Positions 1-7,474 are shown, counted from the stretch's first letter. The stretch: 14,951 nucleotides of DNA from Thermoplasmata archaeon (GCA_020350865.1 CP070726.1:2015307-2030257), one strand, 5' to 3'. Program-made: numbers and translations. Notes: a model not told the origin generated them from the sequence alone.

Positions 1-114
1 CGCACTCCCCCCGCATTTTTCTTGGGCTATCAACAACAATTGCTGGCCAAGTTTAAAGACCCATTATTAAAACCGTACTATTTGCGAGAAAACGATGTGC
101 AATACAGAAGATGA
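1..114 (+). CDS. C-terminal fragment of an unidentified protein, cut by the window edge
   Basis: Reading frame 1 is open from the first base to a TGA at 112-114, giving 37 residues that end in YYLRENDVQYRR. The residue pattern (aromatic and basic, with a clean charged end) looks like a real C-terminus rather than noise, but I do not recognise the family. A transposase or a metabolic enzyme are both possible. The reading is AT-rich compared with the genes to the right. It converges on the minus-strand gene ending at 132, leaving only 17 bp between the two stops. Without the upstream sequence no function can be assigned. Confidence 0.4.
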   Translation, partial: RTPPAFFLGYQQQLLAKFKDPLLKPYYLRENDVQYRR

Positions 115-131
115 TAAAATTATTTGCTCTG

Positions 132-386
132 TTAGGCGTACATCGGATTGTCAAGGACTTCAGACGGGCTGCTTTCCTTTTCGGCTTTCTCTCCGGATAG
201 ATTCGTTGCAACGCAATCGAGAAACTGGGATTCGATTACGGCGATGACCTCCCTTGCAAGGCCCATTCTTTCGTATATCAATTCTCCGCTGTCGTCATAG
301 ATTCGAATCGTACCGGTCTCATAGTCAGATACCACTTTCCAAACCCTATTACCGGGTTGGAGCCAAGCCCAGACATTCAAAACCAT
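132..386 (-). CDS. Small conserved-looking protein of unknown function (84 aa)
   Basis: I do not recognise this 84-residue protein. It has a compact core with a beta-hairpin-like stretch (VWKVVSDYETGTIRIYDD, about residues 16-33), then an amphipathic helix-like part, and a polar Lys/Glu/Ser-rich tail ending in NPMYA. There is no signal peptide, membrane helix or cysteine motif (one Cys near residue 58). A strong Shine-Dalgarno, AGGAGG at 388-393, is only 1 nt from the ATG. The TTG at 378-380 (codon 3) sits 7 nt away and may be the true start, giving 82 aa. An AT-rich TATA-like box at 451-460 suggests its own promoter, separate from the operon ending at about 504. Confidence 0.6.
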   Translation of the reverse strand: MVLNVWAWLQPGNRVWKVVSDYETGTIRIYDDSGELIYERMGLAREVIAVIESQFLDCVATNLSGEKAEKESSPSEVLDNPMYA

Positions 387-450
387 CCCTCCTATCGTCG
401 CATCATAGGGAAGATGCTCGTTTTTTTCGGTTTTGATATTTATGTAGAAA

Positions 451-460
451 AATATATATA
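451..460 (-). promoter_or_regulatory. Putative TATA box of the 84-aa gene
   Basis: The minus strand reads TATATATATT here, about 65 nt upstream of the ATG at 386. A transcript starting about 25 nt downstream (near 427) would have a roughly 40-nt leader carrying the AGGAGG at 388-393. Assigned from position and composition only. Confidence 0.4.
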
Positions 461-503
461 GGACATTATTTAAGGCTTCCGAAAGAATTCAGTCTGGGTA
501 AAG

Positions 504-599
504 TTAGGGAATTAAATTTCTTATTATTGTTTCGCAGTTTGGGCACATATGCTCTGCTTTTCGGAAATGATTAAGACAGTTAAAGCAGCGCACAATCAC
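504..599 (-). CDS. Possible 31-aa zinc-ribbon mini-protein, overlapping the hdrA stop
   Basis: A short minus-strand frame runs from GTG at 597-599 to TAA at 504-506. It encodes 31 residues with two CxxC pairs, CFNC (residues 5-8) and CPNC (19-22), spaced 10 residues apart as in a minimal zinc ribbon or rubredoxin-like knuckle. Its GTG overlaps the TGA of the HdrA-like gene in a GTGA arrangement, a common form of translational coupling in operons. An AAAGG stretch about 4 nt upstream could serve as a weak ribosome site. A second in-frame GTG lies at 591-593. The frame is otherwise stop-free back only to about 636, so this is not a long ORF. It could be a chance match, but two well-spaced CxxC pairs placed exactly at the end of an operon gene argue for a real small gene. 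Confidence 0.42.
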   Translation of the reverse strand: MIVRCFNCLNHFRKAEHMCPNCETIIRNLIP

Positions 600-2962
600 T
601 GGCCTTTGGTTTCTGATGCGCTCGCCCTTGTATCCTTACCGATCCACCCCATTTTTTTCACCTTCTTTACAAACAGTTCGATCTTCTTGGGCATGACCTT
701 GAACGTGGGCAGGAGCATGGGCATGAACTCAAGCCTCCCGGATTCGATGCCCAGCTCCTCCAATCTGGTTCTGTACTTCTCTATTCTCCCTTCAATCAAC
801 TCCGAAAGCTCCCCTCCCTCCTCGTCCGAGAGCAGCACCCCATCGGCACCAAGGGAGAAGGTTCTCAATATGTGCTCCAGACCTATCCTGGCAGCCGTGG
901 GTATCCGTATGATTCTGATCCCAGGGGGGTAGTGCATTCTTGCCGTGCCTGCGGAATCTGCAGCTGTGTAGGCCAGTGCATCACCGAAGAAACCGATTAT
1001 CACAGGCTCTTCACCTTCATCCTTACCTTGGAGCACACCCCTGATTTCGGCCTCGAGTTGGCTGTCCTTGTAATGCCACATGTCAAGGGCATTAAACTCG
1101 CACTCCGGTATGCAGGCACCGCAGCCTATGCAGGCGAATTCATCAATGAAAATCTCTGGCTCCAAAGTAATGGCGCTGACAGGGCATATGGGTGCACATT
1201 TCTCGCATTTTGTACATTTTTCAGGGATGGTGTACGCTTTGATGGGATCAACAACCATTGTACCGTCCCCAATGAACTCCATGGCCTTGGCTGCCGCACT
1301 GTTCGCATCTGTGACGCATTCATGGATGTCCTTTGGCCCCAGGGCACAGCCTGCAGCAAAGATACCAGGCCTATGCGTGCTCACAGGATCGAGCTTGGGA
1401 TGCTTCTCGGCTATGAAACCATCGGCCCCTAGTGGGATTTTTAGGATCTTGGCCAGCTCCTCGTTGCCCTCCACCGGCAGAATGGCGGGGCAGAGCACAA
1501 CCATGTCAAATTCATTTTCGATGATCTCCCCTTCTGCCACATCCTCAGCTCTGATGATCATGCCCCCGCCCTCCTTTGCAATGACCTCCGCCCCCCTGCT
1601 CTTGACATAATTTACCTTGTACTCCTCTTGGGATCTCATATAGAACTCCTCGCATCCCCGGGTTGAGGCCCTGATATCCAGGTAGTACACCCACACATCC
1701 ATGTACCTGAAATATTCCCGGAGTTGAACGGATTGCTTGATGGCATAGGTGCATCCCACCTTGCAGCAGTGGGGCACACCGCGGTTCACATCCCTTGAGC
1801 CAATACACAGAAGGTAACCCACCTTCTTCACCCTCTTGCTGTCGGAAAACCTCTTGAGCACCTTGCCCTCCGCAGCCTCGTTTATCATGAGCCTTTCCAT
1901 CTGCAACGCGGTAATGACATCTTCATGTTCAAAATTGTATTCCTTAAGCTGTGCTGGGTCAAATAGCGAAAAACCCGTGGCGGCGATGATGGTGCCTGCA
2001 TCCAGCTCAATGACTTTCTCCTCCTCCTCAAGATTCACAGCAGACACGGGACACACCTCCACGCAGGAACCGCACCCTGTGCAATTGTCAAAATCGATGA
2101 CATATGCCGAAGGCACTGCCTGGGGGAATGGTTTGTAGATGGCCCTTCGCTTGTACAGATTCTCGTCGAATTCGTGCTCAATTTCCTCCGGACATTCCTC
2201 CGAGCACTTACCGCATGACACACATGTCTCGGTGTCAACACCCCGGGGATTCTGTTTGATTCTAACATGAAAATTACCTGGAGCGCCATCAACTGAGGCC
2301 ACCTCGGAACAGGTTAAAAGCGTGATTCTGGGATGGATGCTGAGGTCCGCCATCTTGGGAGCGAGTATGCACGGCGAGCAGTCCAGGGTGGGATATGTCT
2401 TCGAAAGCTGGGCCATATGACCGCCGATGCTTGGATAGCGTTCCACCACAATAATCCCGTATCCACTTGCGGCAAGCTGAAGGGCAGCTGTTATGCCTGC
2501 AATACCTCCCCCTACCACAAGGGTGTTCTTATTGATGGGGACCGTCTTGGGCTCCAGGGATTCCAGGGTCTTTGCCCTTTCAATACCACCTCTCAGAAGC
2601 TCAAGCGCCTTTCGGGTGGCAATTTCCTTGTCATGATGAACCCATGAGCACTGCTCCCGAAGGTTGATGTGTACGACAAGGTACGGATTTAGGCCTGCCT
2701 CCATTGCTACCTGTTTAAAGAGGGGTTCATGCATGTGCGGCGAGCACGCCCCCACAACTACGGCGCTCAGCTGTTTTTCCTTGATGGCATTCTTCATGGA
2801 CTCGAGATTCAGTTTGGAGCATGTGAACTGTGTGACCTCCACATGGACCACATCTTCAATCTTTTGTATCGGGTCTTCTAATGCGGCCACATCCACTGTC
2901 TGGGAGATATTGCCCCCGCATCCGCATATGAACACACCAATATTTCTCATTCCATTGGTCAT
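596..2962 (-). CDS. hdrA: HdrA-like FAD/iron-sulfur oxidoreductase with a C-terminal degenerate MvhD/FlpD domain
   Basis: This 788-aa protein is a soluble HdrA-type flavoprotein, the FAD-bearing electron-transfer subunit of heterodisulfide-reductase-like complexes. The N-terminus is typical (VFICGCGGNIS, residues 10-20; ACSPHMHEP from 72). The FAD-binding GGGIAG lies at 151-156, the HdrA-specific CSPC at 195-198, and conserved cysteines occur at 386 and 399-404. Four CxxCxxCxxxC motifs (first Cys 247, 294, 583, 611) should hold four [4Fe-4S] clusters. Residues about 652-745 resemble MvhD/FlpD (HYPPGIRIIRI, FSLGADGVLL), the [2Fe-2S] linker to hydrogenase or formate dehydrogenase, but contain no cysteine at all. 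The ATG at 2960-2962 follows AAAGGATGAG and lies 18 bp after the GcvT-like stop, so it is in the same operon. No hdrB, hdrC or hydrogenase gene is visible. Family assignment is secure; its redox partner is unknown. Confidence 0.93.
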   Translation of the reverse strand: MTNGMRNIGVFICGCGGNISQTVDVAALEDPIQKIEDVVHVEVTQFTCSKLNLESMKNAIKEKQLSAVVVGACSPHMHEPLFKQVAMEAGLNPYLVVHINLREQCSWVHHDKEIATRKALELLRGGIERAKTLESLEPKTVPINKNTLVVGGGIAGITAALQLAASGYGIIVVERYPSIGGHMAQLSKTYPTLDCSPCILAPKMADLSIHPRITLLTCSEVASVDGAPGNFHVRIKQNPRGVDTETCVSCGKCSEECPEEIEHEFDENLYKRRAIYKPFPQAVPSAYVIDFDNCTGCGSCVEVCPVSAVNLEEEEKVIELDAGTIIAATGFSLFDPAQLKEYNFEHEDVITALQMERLMINEAAEGKVLKRFSDSKRVKKVGYLLCIGSRDVNRGVPHCCKVGCTYAIKQSVQLREYFRYMDVWVYYLDIRASTRGCEEFYMRSQEEYKVNYVKSRGAEVIAKEGGGMIIRAEDVAEGEIIENEFDMVVLCPAILPVEGNEELAKILKIPLGADGFIAEKHPKLDPVSTHRPGIFAAGCALGPKDIHECVTDANSAAAKAMEFIGDGTMVVDPIKAYTIPEKCTKCEKCAPICPVSAITLEPEIFIDEFACIGCGACIPECEFNALDMWHYKDSQLEAEIRGVLQGKDEGEEPVIIGFFGDALAYTAADSAGTARMHYPPGIRIIRIPTAARIGLEHILRTFSLGADGVLLSDEEGGELSELIEGRIEKYRTRLEELGIESGRLEFMPMLLPTFKVMPKKIELFVKKVKKMGWIGKDTRASASETKGQ

Positions 2963-2980
2963 GGTCTCATCCTTTGTTTT

Positions 2981-3484
2981 CTACATCTTCTTGGGTGTTA
3001 AGCCCTTCTCCTCCTCGTTCATGAACCTGGGAAGAATCTCGGCTTCCTCGTAATCCTTGCCTTTCTCCCTATCCTCGCTATAATCTTTGGTTTTCTCTGG
3101 GGGCAGAAGTGATATGGCAATCTTATCCCCTTCGATATTGTAACCCTTATCGATTAAAGCAAGGCCGTGCTGTAGGCCCTCCACCAAAACACTGCTTGTA
3201 ACCGAACCGATATTTTCACCTTCAAGGTTGAAAACCGGAAAACTCGGTCTGACTGCTCTAATGCCCTTTGCCAGCATCTTGACTCTAACTACAGATCTCT
3301 CGGCTTTTAGGTGATGGTCTAGCAGGGGCCTCCTGCCTATGAAAAACGGCTTGTGGAAGCGCACAAAGCTGCCATACCCCGCTTCAATGGGGGAAATTCT
3401 ATGGTCGCCTTCCAGCTCCTGACCGTACAGCGGAAAGCCAGCCTCAGTCCGGGTGGAATCCCTTGCAGCAAGTCCGCACGGCAT
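2981..3484 (-). CDS. C-terminal part of the last GcvT domain, separated from its N-terminal part by an in-frame TGA
   Basis: These 167 residues are the second half of a glycine-cleavage T-protein. They begin MPCGLAARDSTRTEAGFPLYG, matching the conserved CGLGARDxLRLEAG(L/F)PLYG block, followed by SPIEAGYGSFVRF, PFFIGRRPLL and the GCV_T C-terminal barrel (residues about 80-125). The usual end of GcvT is replaced by a charged tail of about 40 residues. The frame is the same as that of the upstream fusion gene; only TGA plus five codons separate them. The ATG at 3482-3484 has no convincing ribosome site (upstream bases are GCATACGGGATA), so independent translation looks unlikely. I read this as the 3' part of one interrupted gene, though a deliberate split or readthrough cannot be excluded. 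Confidence 0.85.
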   Translation of the reverse strand: MPCGLAARDSTRTEAGFPLYGQELEGDHRISPIEAGYGSFVRFHKPFFIGRRPLLDHHLKAERSVVRVKMLAKGIRAVRPSFPVFNLEGENIGSVTSSVLVEGLQHGLALIDKGYNIEGDKIAISLLPPEKTKDYSEDREKGKDYEEAEILPRFMNEEEKGLTPKKM

Positions 3485-3499
3485 TATCCCGTATGCATT

Positions 3500-3502
3500 T
3501 CA
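3500..3502 (-). other. In-frame TGA interrupting the last GcvT domain
   Basis: Minus strand: TTG GAA AAA TGA AAT GCA. GcvT homology continues on both sides without a frame change: LWNLLLEK, stop, NAYGIMPCGLAARD. Homologues usually carry Gly or another small residue at this place (LLEAG...KPCGLGARD), so a single GGA-to-TGA change would explain it. Other genes here end in TGA (the HdrA-like gene does), so a general reassignment of TGA is not supported. Confidence 0.85.
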
Positions 3503-6500
3503 TTTTTCCAAAAGAAGATTCCACAACCCAGGTGCTTCATCCGGATGGACGTAGAGCTCGAATCCCGTCTCCTCCCCCGTATATCCTGTACGGGAGATAA
3601 TGAGGCTGATGTCTTCGATTTCTGCCTTCGTGAACTCGAATTTTCTGAGTCTTGTGAGCTCATTGCCTGTTATCGGGTCGCAACAGTTCATAAGGATCTT
3701 AAGAGAATTTGGACCCTGCAGACTGATATCCACCTTCCTGTCCTTTCCTGAAGAAGGGTCCCTTAGGTCCCTTATAACCACGCTGCCCTCCACAGCCACT
3801 TCACGGTTCTCCAAATCGACTGCATATTCCCTGGAATTCACTGCTTCGAGCCACGAAATGATCTTGTCGTTGTTTACGGCGTTCACAACCAGCATATAGC
3901 GATTTCTTTCAAGGCGGTAGATGAAGACATCGTCCATCACCCTGCCATTTGGATCCAGAATGTACGAGTAATGCGAAAAGCCCACCTTGAGCATTGGCAG
4001 ATAATTGGTTGTGACGAAATCCATGAACCGCGTGGCGTGCTCTCCGGATATTTCCAGGACTCCCATGTGCGAGACATCGAAAAGACCCGCTGTCTCTCGG
4101 ACGGCCTTGTGCTCCTCGCTCGTCTTTGTATACCACAGGGGCATCTCCCATCCTGCAAAGGGAACGATCTTCTTTGTTTTCTTTTTGTGCTCCTCGTGCA
4201 GGCAGCTCTTTTTCAATGGTCTATCCTCTGGCACATACTTGTACAATTCTTCCCTTTGTTCTTTTTGGTAATTTTTCTCAACCTTGCTGAAAAGAATTTT
4301 TTGTCCCACGAAGTAGGATTTCCCCAAATCGAAGTAGGAGGGGTGATTCTTGAAAAGCGTCTTAACATCGTGCTTGGTTTCCCCGTCGAATACCGGCAGA
4401 CCAGCTTCCTTTCTGATGCGCTCCCTCGCTTGGGTTCCGGCAGGTGTTATACCAAATTCACCACACTCGTTTAAAATCAAACTCCAAAGGCTCAGGATGC
4501 TGGAAGGGTTTGTGAACAGATGATAAGCATCCCATTTTCCGCATGCAGTGCGCGAGACCATGACTTTTGCTCCGGCGATTTCTTCAGTTACGAACCGCCC
4601 TTGTTCGATAGATTTCAAAGAGGGACATATATTCGAGAGCGCATCCCGGGCCCTGGGACCTATCATGGAGAGTCCTGTTTTTCTGTCTTCCAATGGGACC
4701 TCATCTAAATCCTTTACCACAACAGGGCCTTCGATTTTTATGAATACATCATCGTCATCAAATAGCACATACCCGTCCGAAAGCGCCCGAAGCCATGACT
4801 TTACCTGCTCGGTGTTGGCGGTATTGGTGAGCATTAAATACCTGCTTCTTTCTTCCTTTTCGTGTTGGATGCGTACCACTTCAACCTCATCCATAAGCGC
4901 CCCATCTTTGTATAAAATGAAAGAACGAGCACAATCCCCGGGATTCATCCAGCTGACATCCCTTGTCAGCACCTGCGAAAGAAAGGGCATCACACGGTCA
5001 GTATCTCCAGATATCTCTAGCAGTCCCATGTCCCACAGGTCAAATAGGGCCACGGCGTCTTTTACAGCCGAAAGCTCGCTTTCGAGCTCTCCGTAGTGCA
5101 GAGGCATGTTGCATCCGTGAAATTCCGAAAACTCTGCCTTCAGGTCGTCATGGGCCGCCCTTAAACATGTCTCGCTTTCCTTTCCCTCTCCTTGGAAATA
5201 GTAGTGCGGATAATCACTGTCCAATGCGATTTCTTCCCTGGCAAGGCTGCTTTCCAGTACTGCCACCTCTTTTTTCACTTCCTCTGCCAGCTCGTAGGCG
5301 ATTTTTCCCCTTCCAATGAAACCGGTGCCACCGATGTAATTGAAGGCGTGGATATTTGTCAGAACCTTGTGGACAAGGCCGGCGATCTTTTCCATCTCCT
5401 TTATGCCTGCCCCGCGCTGGGTCACCCATGTGGTGCCCAGGCGAATGGCTGTGGGATGCACGGGATTGTCATCCCCTGCAATTGCGTTCTTGTTGGCGGT
5501 GAGGCCGCAGAGGTCCAGAATACGCGATGCTGCCTCCCCGGTCAGTGGAAAACCCGTGGGTGTCTGGATGTCTTTGAGGTCTATGAGCACCATGTGTGTG
5601 TTCGTGCCCCCGTATGCCAGTCTCAGTCCCTTCTCCTTCAAGGCATCAGCAAGATGTACTGCGTTTTTTACTATCCTCTCCTGAAGGTCTTTGAACTCCT
5701 TGCTCTGGGCGATCTTGAAGTTCACGGCCTTTGCCGCTATGTTGCATATATGAGGTCCCCCCTGCTCCCCGGGAAAGACTGCGCTTTCAATCATCCTTGC
5801 CTTCTCCTCGTCGGTTGTGATGATGACAGCACCCCTGGGTCCGCACAGGGTTTTATGGGTTGTGAAGGCCGTAACATGGGCAATGCCCACCGGATTTGAA
5901 AACTGTCCTGCCACCACAAGACCTGCAGTGTGGGCAATATCCGCGTGCAGTATGCATCCTCCTTTGACTGCGTCCGCAATCTCCCTGAACTTCTCCCAGT
6001 CGATGTTCCAAGGATAGGCGCTGTAGCCTGCAATTATCATCCTGGGCTGATGCTCAATGGCTGTCTTCATGATGGCATCGTAGTCCAGTTTACCGGTCTT
6101 GGGGTCGACTGTGTACGGAACTATGTTGTAGAACTTACCTGAACGGTTGGATTCGCTGCCGTGCGTGAGATGGCCTCCCGAATCCAGGGCCATGCCCATG
6201 ACCGTGTCACCGGGCTCCAAGAAGGCCTCGTATACGGCGTTGTTGGCCGCAGCCCCGGAGAGGGGCTGAACATTGACAAATATCCTCTCAGCAGGCGTTT
6301 TTTCTGTGGCAAAAAGCTCTGCGCACCTCTTCTGGGACAGAGCCTCAATGAAATACACATAGTCCACACCCTTGTAGTACCGGCGATCCGAATACCTTCT
6401 GTGGAAGGTGAGCTGCCTGTAAAAGTCGAGAAGCTCGTCTCTTTCATCCCTTATAAACCTCATGTGGGGATAGCCCTCTGCATACAGGTTGGTAAATACG

Positions 6501-6670
6501 GAGGCAAGTGCAGCCTTCACAGGTTTGGGACACAGGCTCTCCGATGCGATAAGCATGATCTTTTTCGCCTGCCTCTCCTCTTCCAGTTTGATTAAGTGAT
6601 CTGTTTCCGGGTCTATTTTTTCAAGCTCTTCTTCAAAGAAGAAGTGAGTGGAATTTTGGCCGCCTATCAT
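3500..6670 (-). CDS. glyA: Serine hydroxymethyltransferase fused to two GcvT-like domains, stopped early by TGA
   Basis: The 1056-aa reading has three parts. Residues 1-440 are a PLP-dependent serine hydroxymethyltransferase that interconverts serine and glycine plus methylene-tetrahydrofolate or an archaeal analogue. Visible motifs are LIASES (40-45), NLYAEGYP (61-68), HADIAHTAG (242-250) and THKTLCGPRG with the Schiff-base Lys273. Residues about 69-98 form an extra segment between YAEGYP and the downstream YKGVDYV, absent in classic GlyA. Residues about 500-800 are a diverged GcvT copy in which the usual RTGYTGE reads RTACGKW. Residues about 817-1056 start a better-conserved GcvT (PFAGWEMPLWY, LFDVSHMG, NGRVMDDVFIY, RTGYTGEE) that stops at LLLEK-TGA, about two thirds through the domain, and continues in frame beyond it. 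The start is supported by GGTGAT at 6675-6680, 4 nt from the ATG. First gene of the operon with hdrA; a TATA-like box lies near 6707. Confidence 0.92.
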   Translation of the reverse strand: MIGGQNSTHFFFEEELEKIDPETDHLIKLEEERQAKKIMLIASESLCPKPVKAALASVFTNLYAEGYPHMRFIRDERDELLDFYRQLTFHRRYSDRRYYKGVDYVYFIEALSQKRCAELFATEKTPAERIFVNVQPLSGAAANNAVYEAFLEPGDTVMGMALDSGGHLTHGSESNRSGKFYNIVPYTVDPKTGKLDYDAIMKTAIEHQPRMIIAGYSAYPWNIDWEKFREIADAVKGGCILHADIAHTAGLVVAGQFSNPVGIAHVTAFTTHKTLCGPRGAVIITTDEEKARMIESAVFPGEQGGPHICNIAAKAVNFKIAQSKEFKDLQERIVKNAVHLADALKEKGLRLAYGGTNTHMVLIDLKDIQTPTGFPLTGEAASRILDLCGLTANKNAIAGDDNPVHPTAIRLGTTWVTQRGAGIKEMEKIAGLVHKVLTNIHAFNYIGGTGFIGRGKIAYELAEEVKKEVAVLESSLAREEIALDSDYPHYYFQGEGKESETCLRAAHDDLKAEFSEFHGCNMPLHYGELESELSAVKDAVALFDLWDMGLLEISGDTDRVMPFLSQVLTRDVSWMNPGDCARSFILYKDGALMDEVEVVRIQHEKEERSRYLMLTNTANTEQVKSWLRALSDGYVLFDDDDVFIKIEGPVVVKDLDEVPLEDRKTGLSMIGPRARDALSNICPSLKSIEQGRFVTEEIAGAKVMVSRTACGKWDAYHLFTNPSSILSLWSLILNECGEFGITPAGTQARERIRKEAGLPVFDGETKHDVKTLFKNHPSYFDLGKSYFVGQKILFSKVEKNYQKEQREELYKYVPEDRPLKKSCLHEEHKKKTKKIVPFAGWEMPLWYTKTSEEHKAVRETAGLFDVSHMGVLEISGEHATRFMDFVTTNYLPMLKVGFSHYSYILDPNGRVMDDVFIYRLERNRYMLVVNAVNNDKIISWLEAVNSREYAVDLENREVAVEGSVVIRDLRDPSSGKDRKVDISLQGPNSLKILMNCCDPITGNELTRLRKFEFTKAEIEDISLIISRTGYTGEETGFELYVHPDEAPGLWNLLLEK

Positions 6671-6703
6671 TTAAATCACCCCACCCAGAAATGTTATCAT
6701 CCC

Positions 6704-6712
6704 TGGATATAT
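6704..6712 (-). promoter_or_regulatory. Putative TATA box of the glyA-gcvT/hdrA operon
   Basis: An AT-rich core (ATATAT at 6707-6712) lies about 37 nt upstream of the ATG at 6670, which predicts a transcript start near 6680 and a very short leader holding the GGTGAT ribosome site. A second AT-rich box at about 6718-6726 (minus strand GATAAAATA) is an alternative. Confidence 0.4.
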
Positions 6713-6817
6713 CACCGTATTTTATCGGTCTGAGTCGTCGCAGTCCCCAAACCAGATTTCACGTACAAATAGTTTATTGCTCATCATTCGTTGACCCAAT
6801 TTTGTAAAATAGACGGG

Positions 6818-6825
6818 TTTAAATA
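6818..6825 (+). promoter_or_regulatory. Putative TATA box of queH
   Basis: TTTAAATA lies about 59 nt upstream of the TTG start chosen for queH. The expected transcript start (near 6848) falls downstream of the GTG at 6832, which argues against that GTG as initiator. It is divergent from the glyA operon promoter about 110 bp away. Confidence 0.45.
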
Positions 6826-6876
6826 AATAGAGTGCATACAAGGATACACTTCGCACTTTATGGCAGGTGGTATGAT

Positions 6877-7413
6877 TTGAACATCCTCGTTCATGTGTGC
6901 TGCGCTCCGTGTTTCACATACCCCCACAAGCATCTGGTGGAAAAGGGCCACGAGGTTGTGGGATTCTTCTACAACCCAAACATCCATCCATACACTGAAT
7001 ATAAGGCCAGGCTCCATGCCCTGCAGCGCTATTCCGCATTGAAACCTGTGAGGGTAATATACAAGGACGAGTACCCCCTGGAAGAATTCGTTCGCGGCCA
7101 GCTGAAAAAGATGGACGAGGGAAAAAAGCGGTGCGAGTTCTGTTTTGACACAAGGCTCTCCGAGACGGCAAAAGCGGCCAAAGATGAGGGCTTTGATGCC
7201 TTCACCACCACCCTTTTGGAGTCCAAGTACCAGCCCCACGAAATGATCAGGGATATGGCCGAAAAGACCGCAAAAGAGCGTAAAATACCCTTCTACTACG
7301 AGGATTTCAGAGCCGGTTGGAAGGAATCGAGGGCCATATCAAAGGAGCTGGAGCTTTACAGGCAGAAATACTGTGGTTGCATGTTCAGCGAACATGAGAG
7401 CCATGGAGATTAA
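6877..7413 (+). CDS. queH: QueH-type epoxyqueuosine reductase (DUF208)
   Basis: The 178-aa product matches QueH, the non-cobalamin enzyme that reduces epoxyqueuosine to queuosine in tRNA. The family hallmarks are all present: tandem cysteines in VCCAPC (residues 7-12), FYNPNIHPYTEY (31-42), a CEFC pair (86-89), the TTTLLESKYQPHE block (110-122) and YCGC near the C-terminus (165-168). The cysteines are expected to bind an iron-sulfur cluster and a second metal. I chose TTG at 6877 because AGGTGG (6865-6870) sits 6 nt upstream and the protein then begins directly at the conserved NILVHVCCAPC; the longer GTG start at 6832 adds residues that look non-homologous. QueH is mainly bacterial, and archaea normally make archaeosine, so the substrate in this organism is open. 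It is a single gene divergent from the glyA operon. Confidence 0.9.
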   Translation: MNILVHVCCAPCFTYPHKHLVEKGHEVVGFFYNPNIHPYTEYKARLHALQRYSALKPVRVIYKDEYPLEEFVRGQLKKMDEGKKRCEFCFDTRLSETAKAAKDEGFDAFTTTLLESKYQPHEMIRDMAEKTAKERKIPFYYEDFRAGWKESRAISKELELYRQKYCGCMFSEHESHGD

Positions 7414-7437
7414 GAAAAATAAAGTGACTTATTCTCT

Positions 7438-7474
7438 GATATACCGTCTTTTTGTTCTCAGAGGCGGTAGTATC
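7438..7474 (+). terminator. Imperfect hairpin in the convergent intergenic region
   Basis: GATATACCG (7438-7446) pairs with CGGTAGTATC (7465-7474) as nine base pairs with one bulged G; a TTTTT run sits in the loop. It lies 25 bp after the queH stop and may mark 3'-end formation, but archaeal terminators are mainly U-tracts, so this is tentative. Confidence 0.25.

Noticed and set aside
3500..3502. TGA read as selenocysteine, or as glycine by code change
   Set aside because: GcvT has no Cys or Sec at this place, and no selenocysteine-insertion element could be identified by eye. Other genes in the window end with TGA, and the tRNA-Gly here has anticodon TCC, not TCA.
5192..5899. Plus-strand 235-aa ORF
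   Set aside because: Antisense shadow of the glyA coding region; cysteine-rich random composition and no recognisable motif.
6832..6876. Longer queH starting at GTG 6832
   Set aside because: The added 15 residues are not family-like, the GTG lies upstream of the transcript start predicted from the TATA box, and the TTG at 6877 has a well-spaced AGGTGG.
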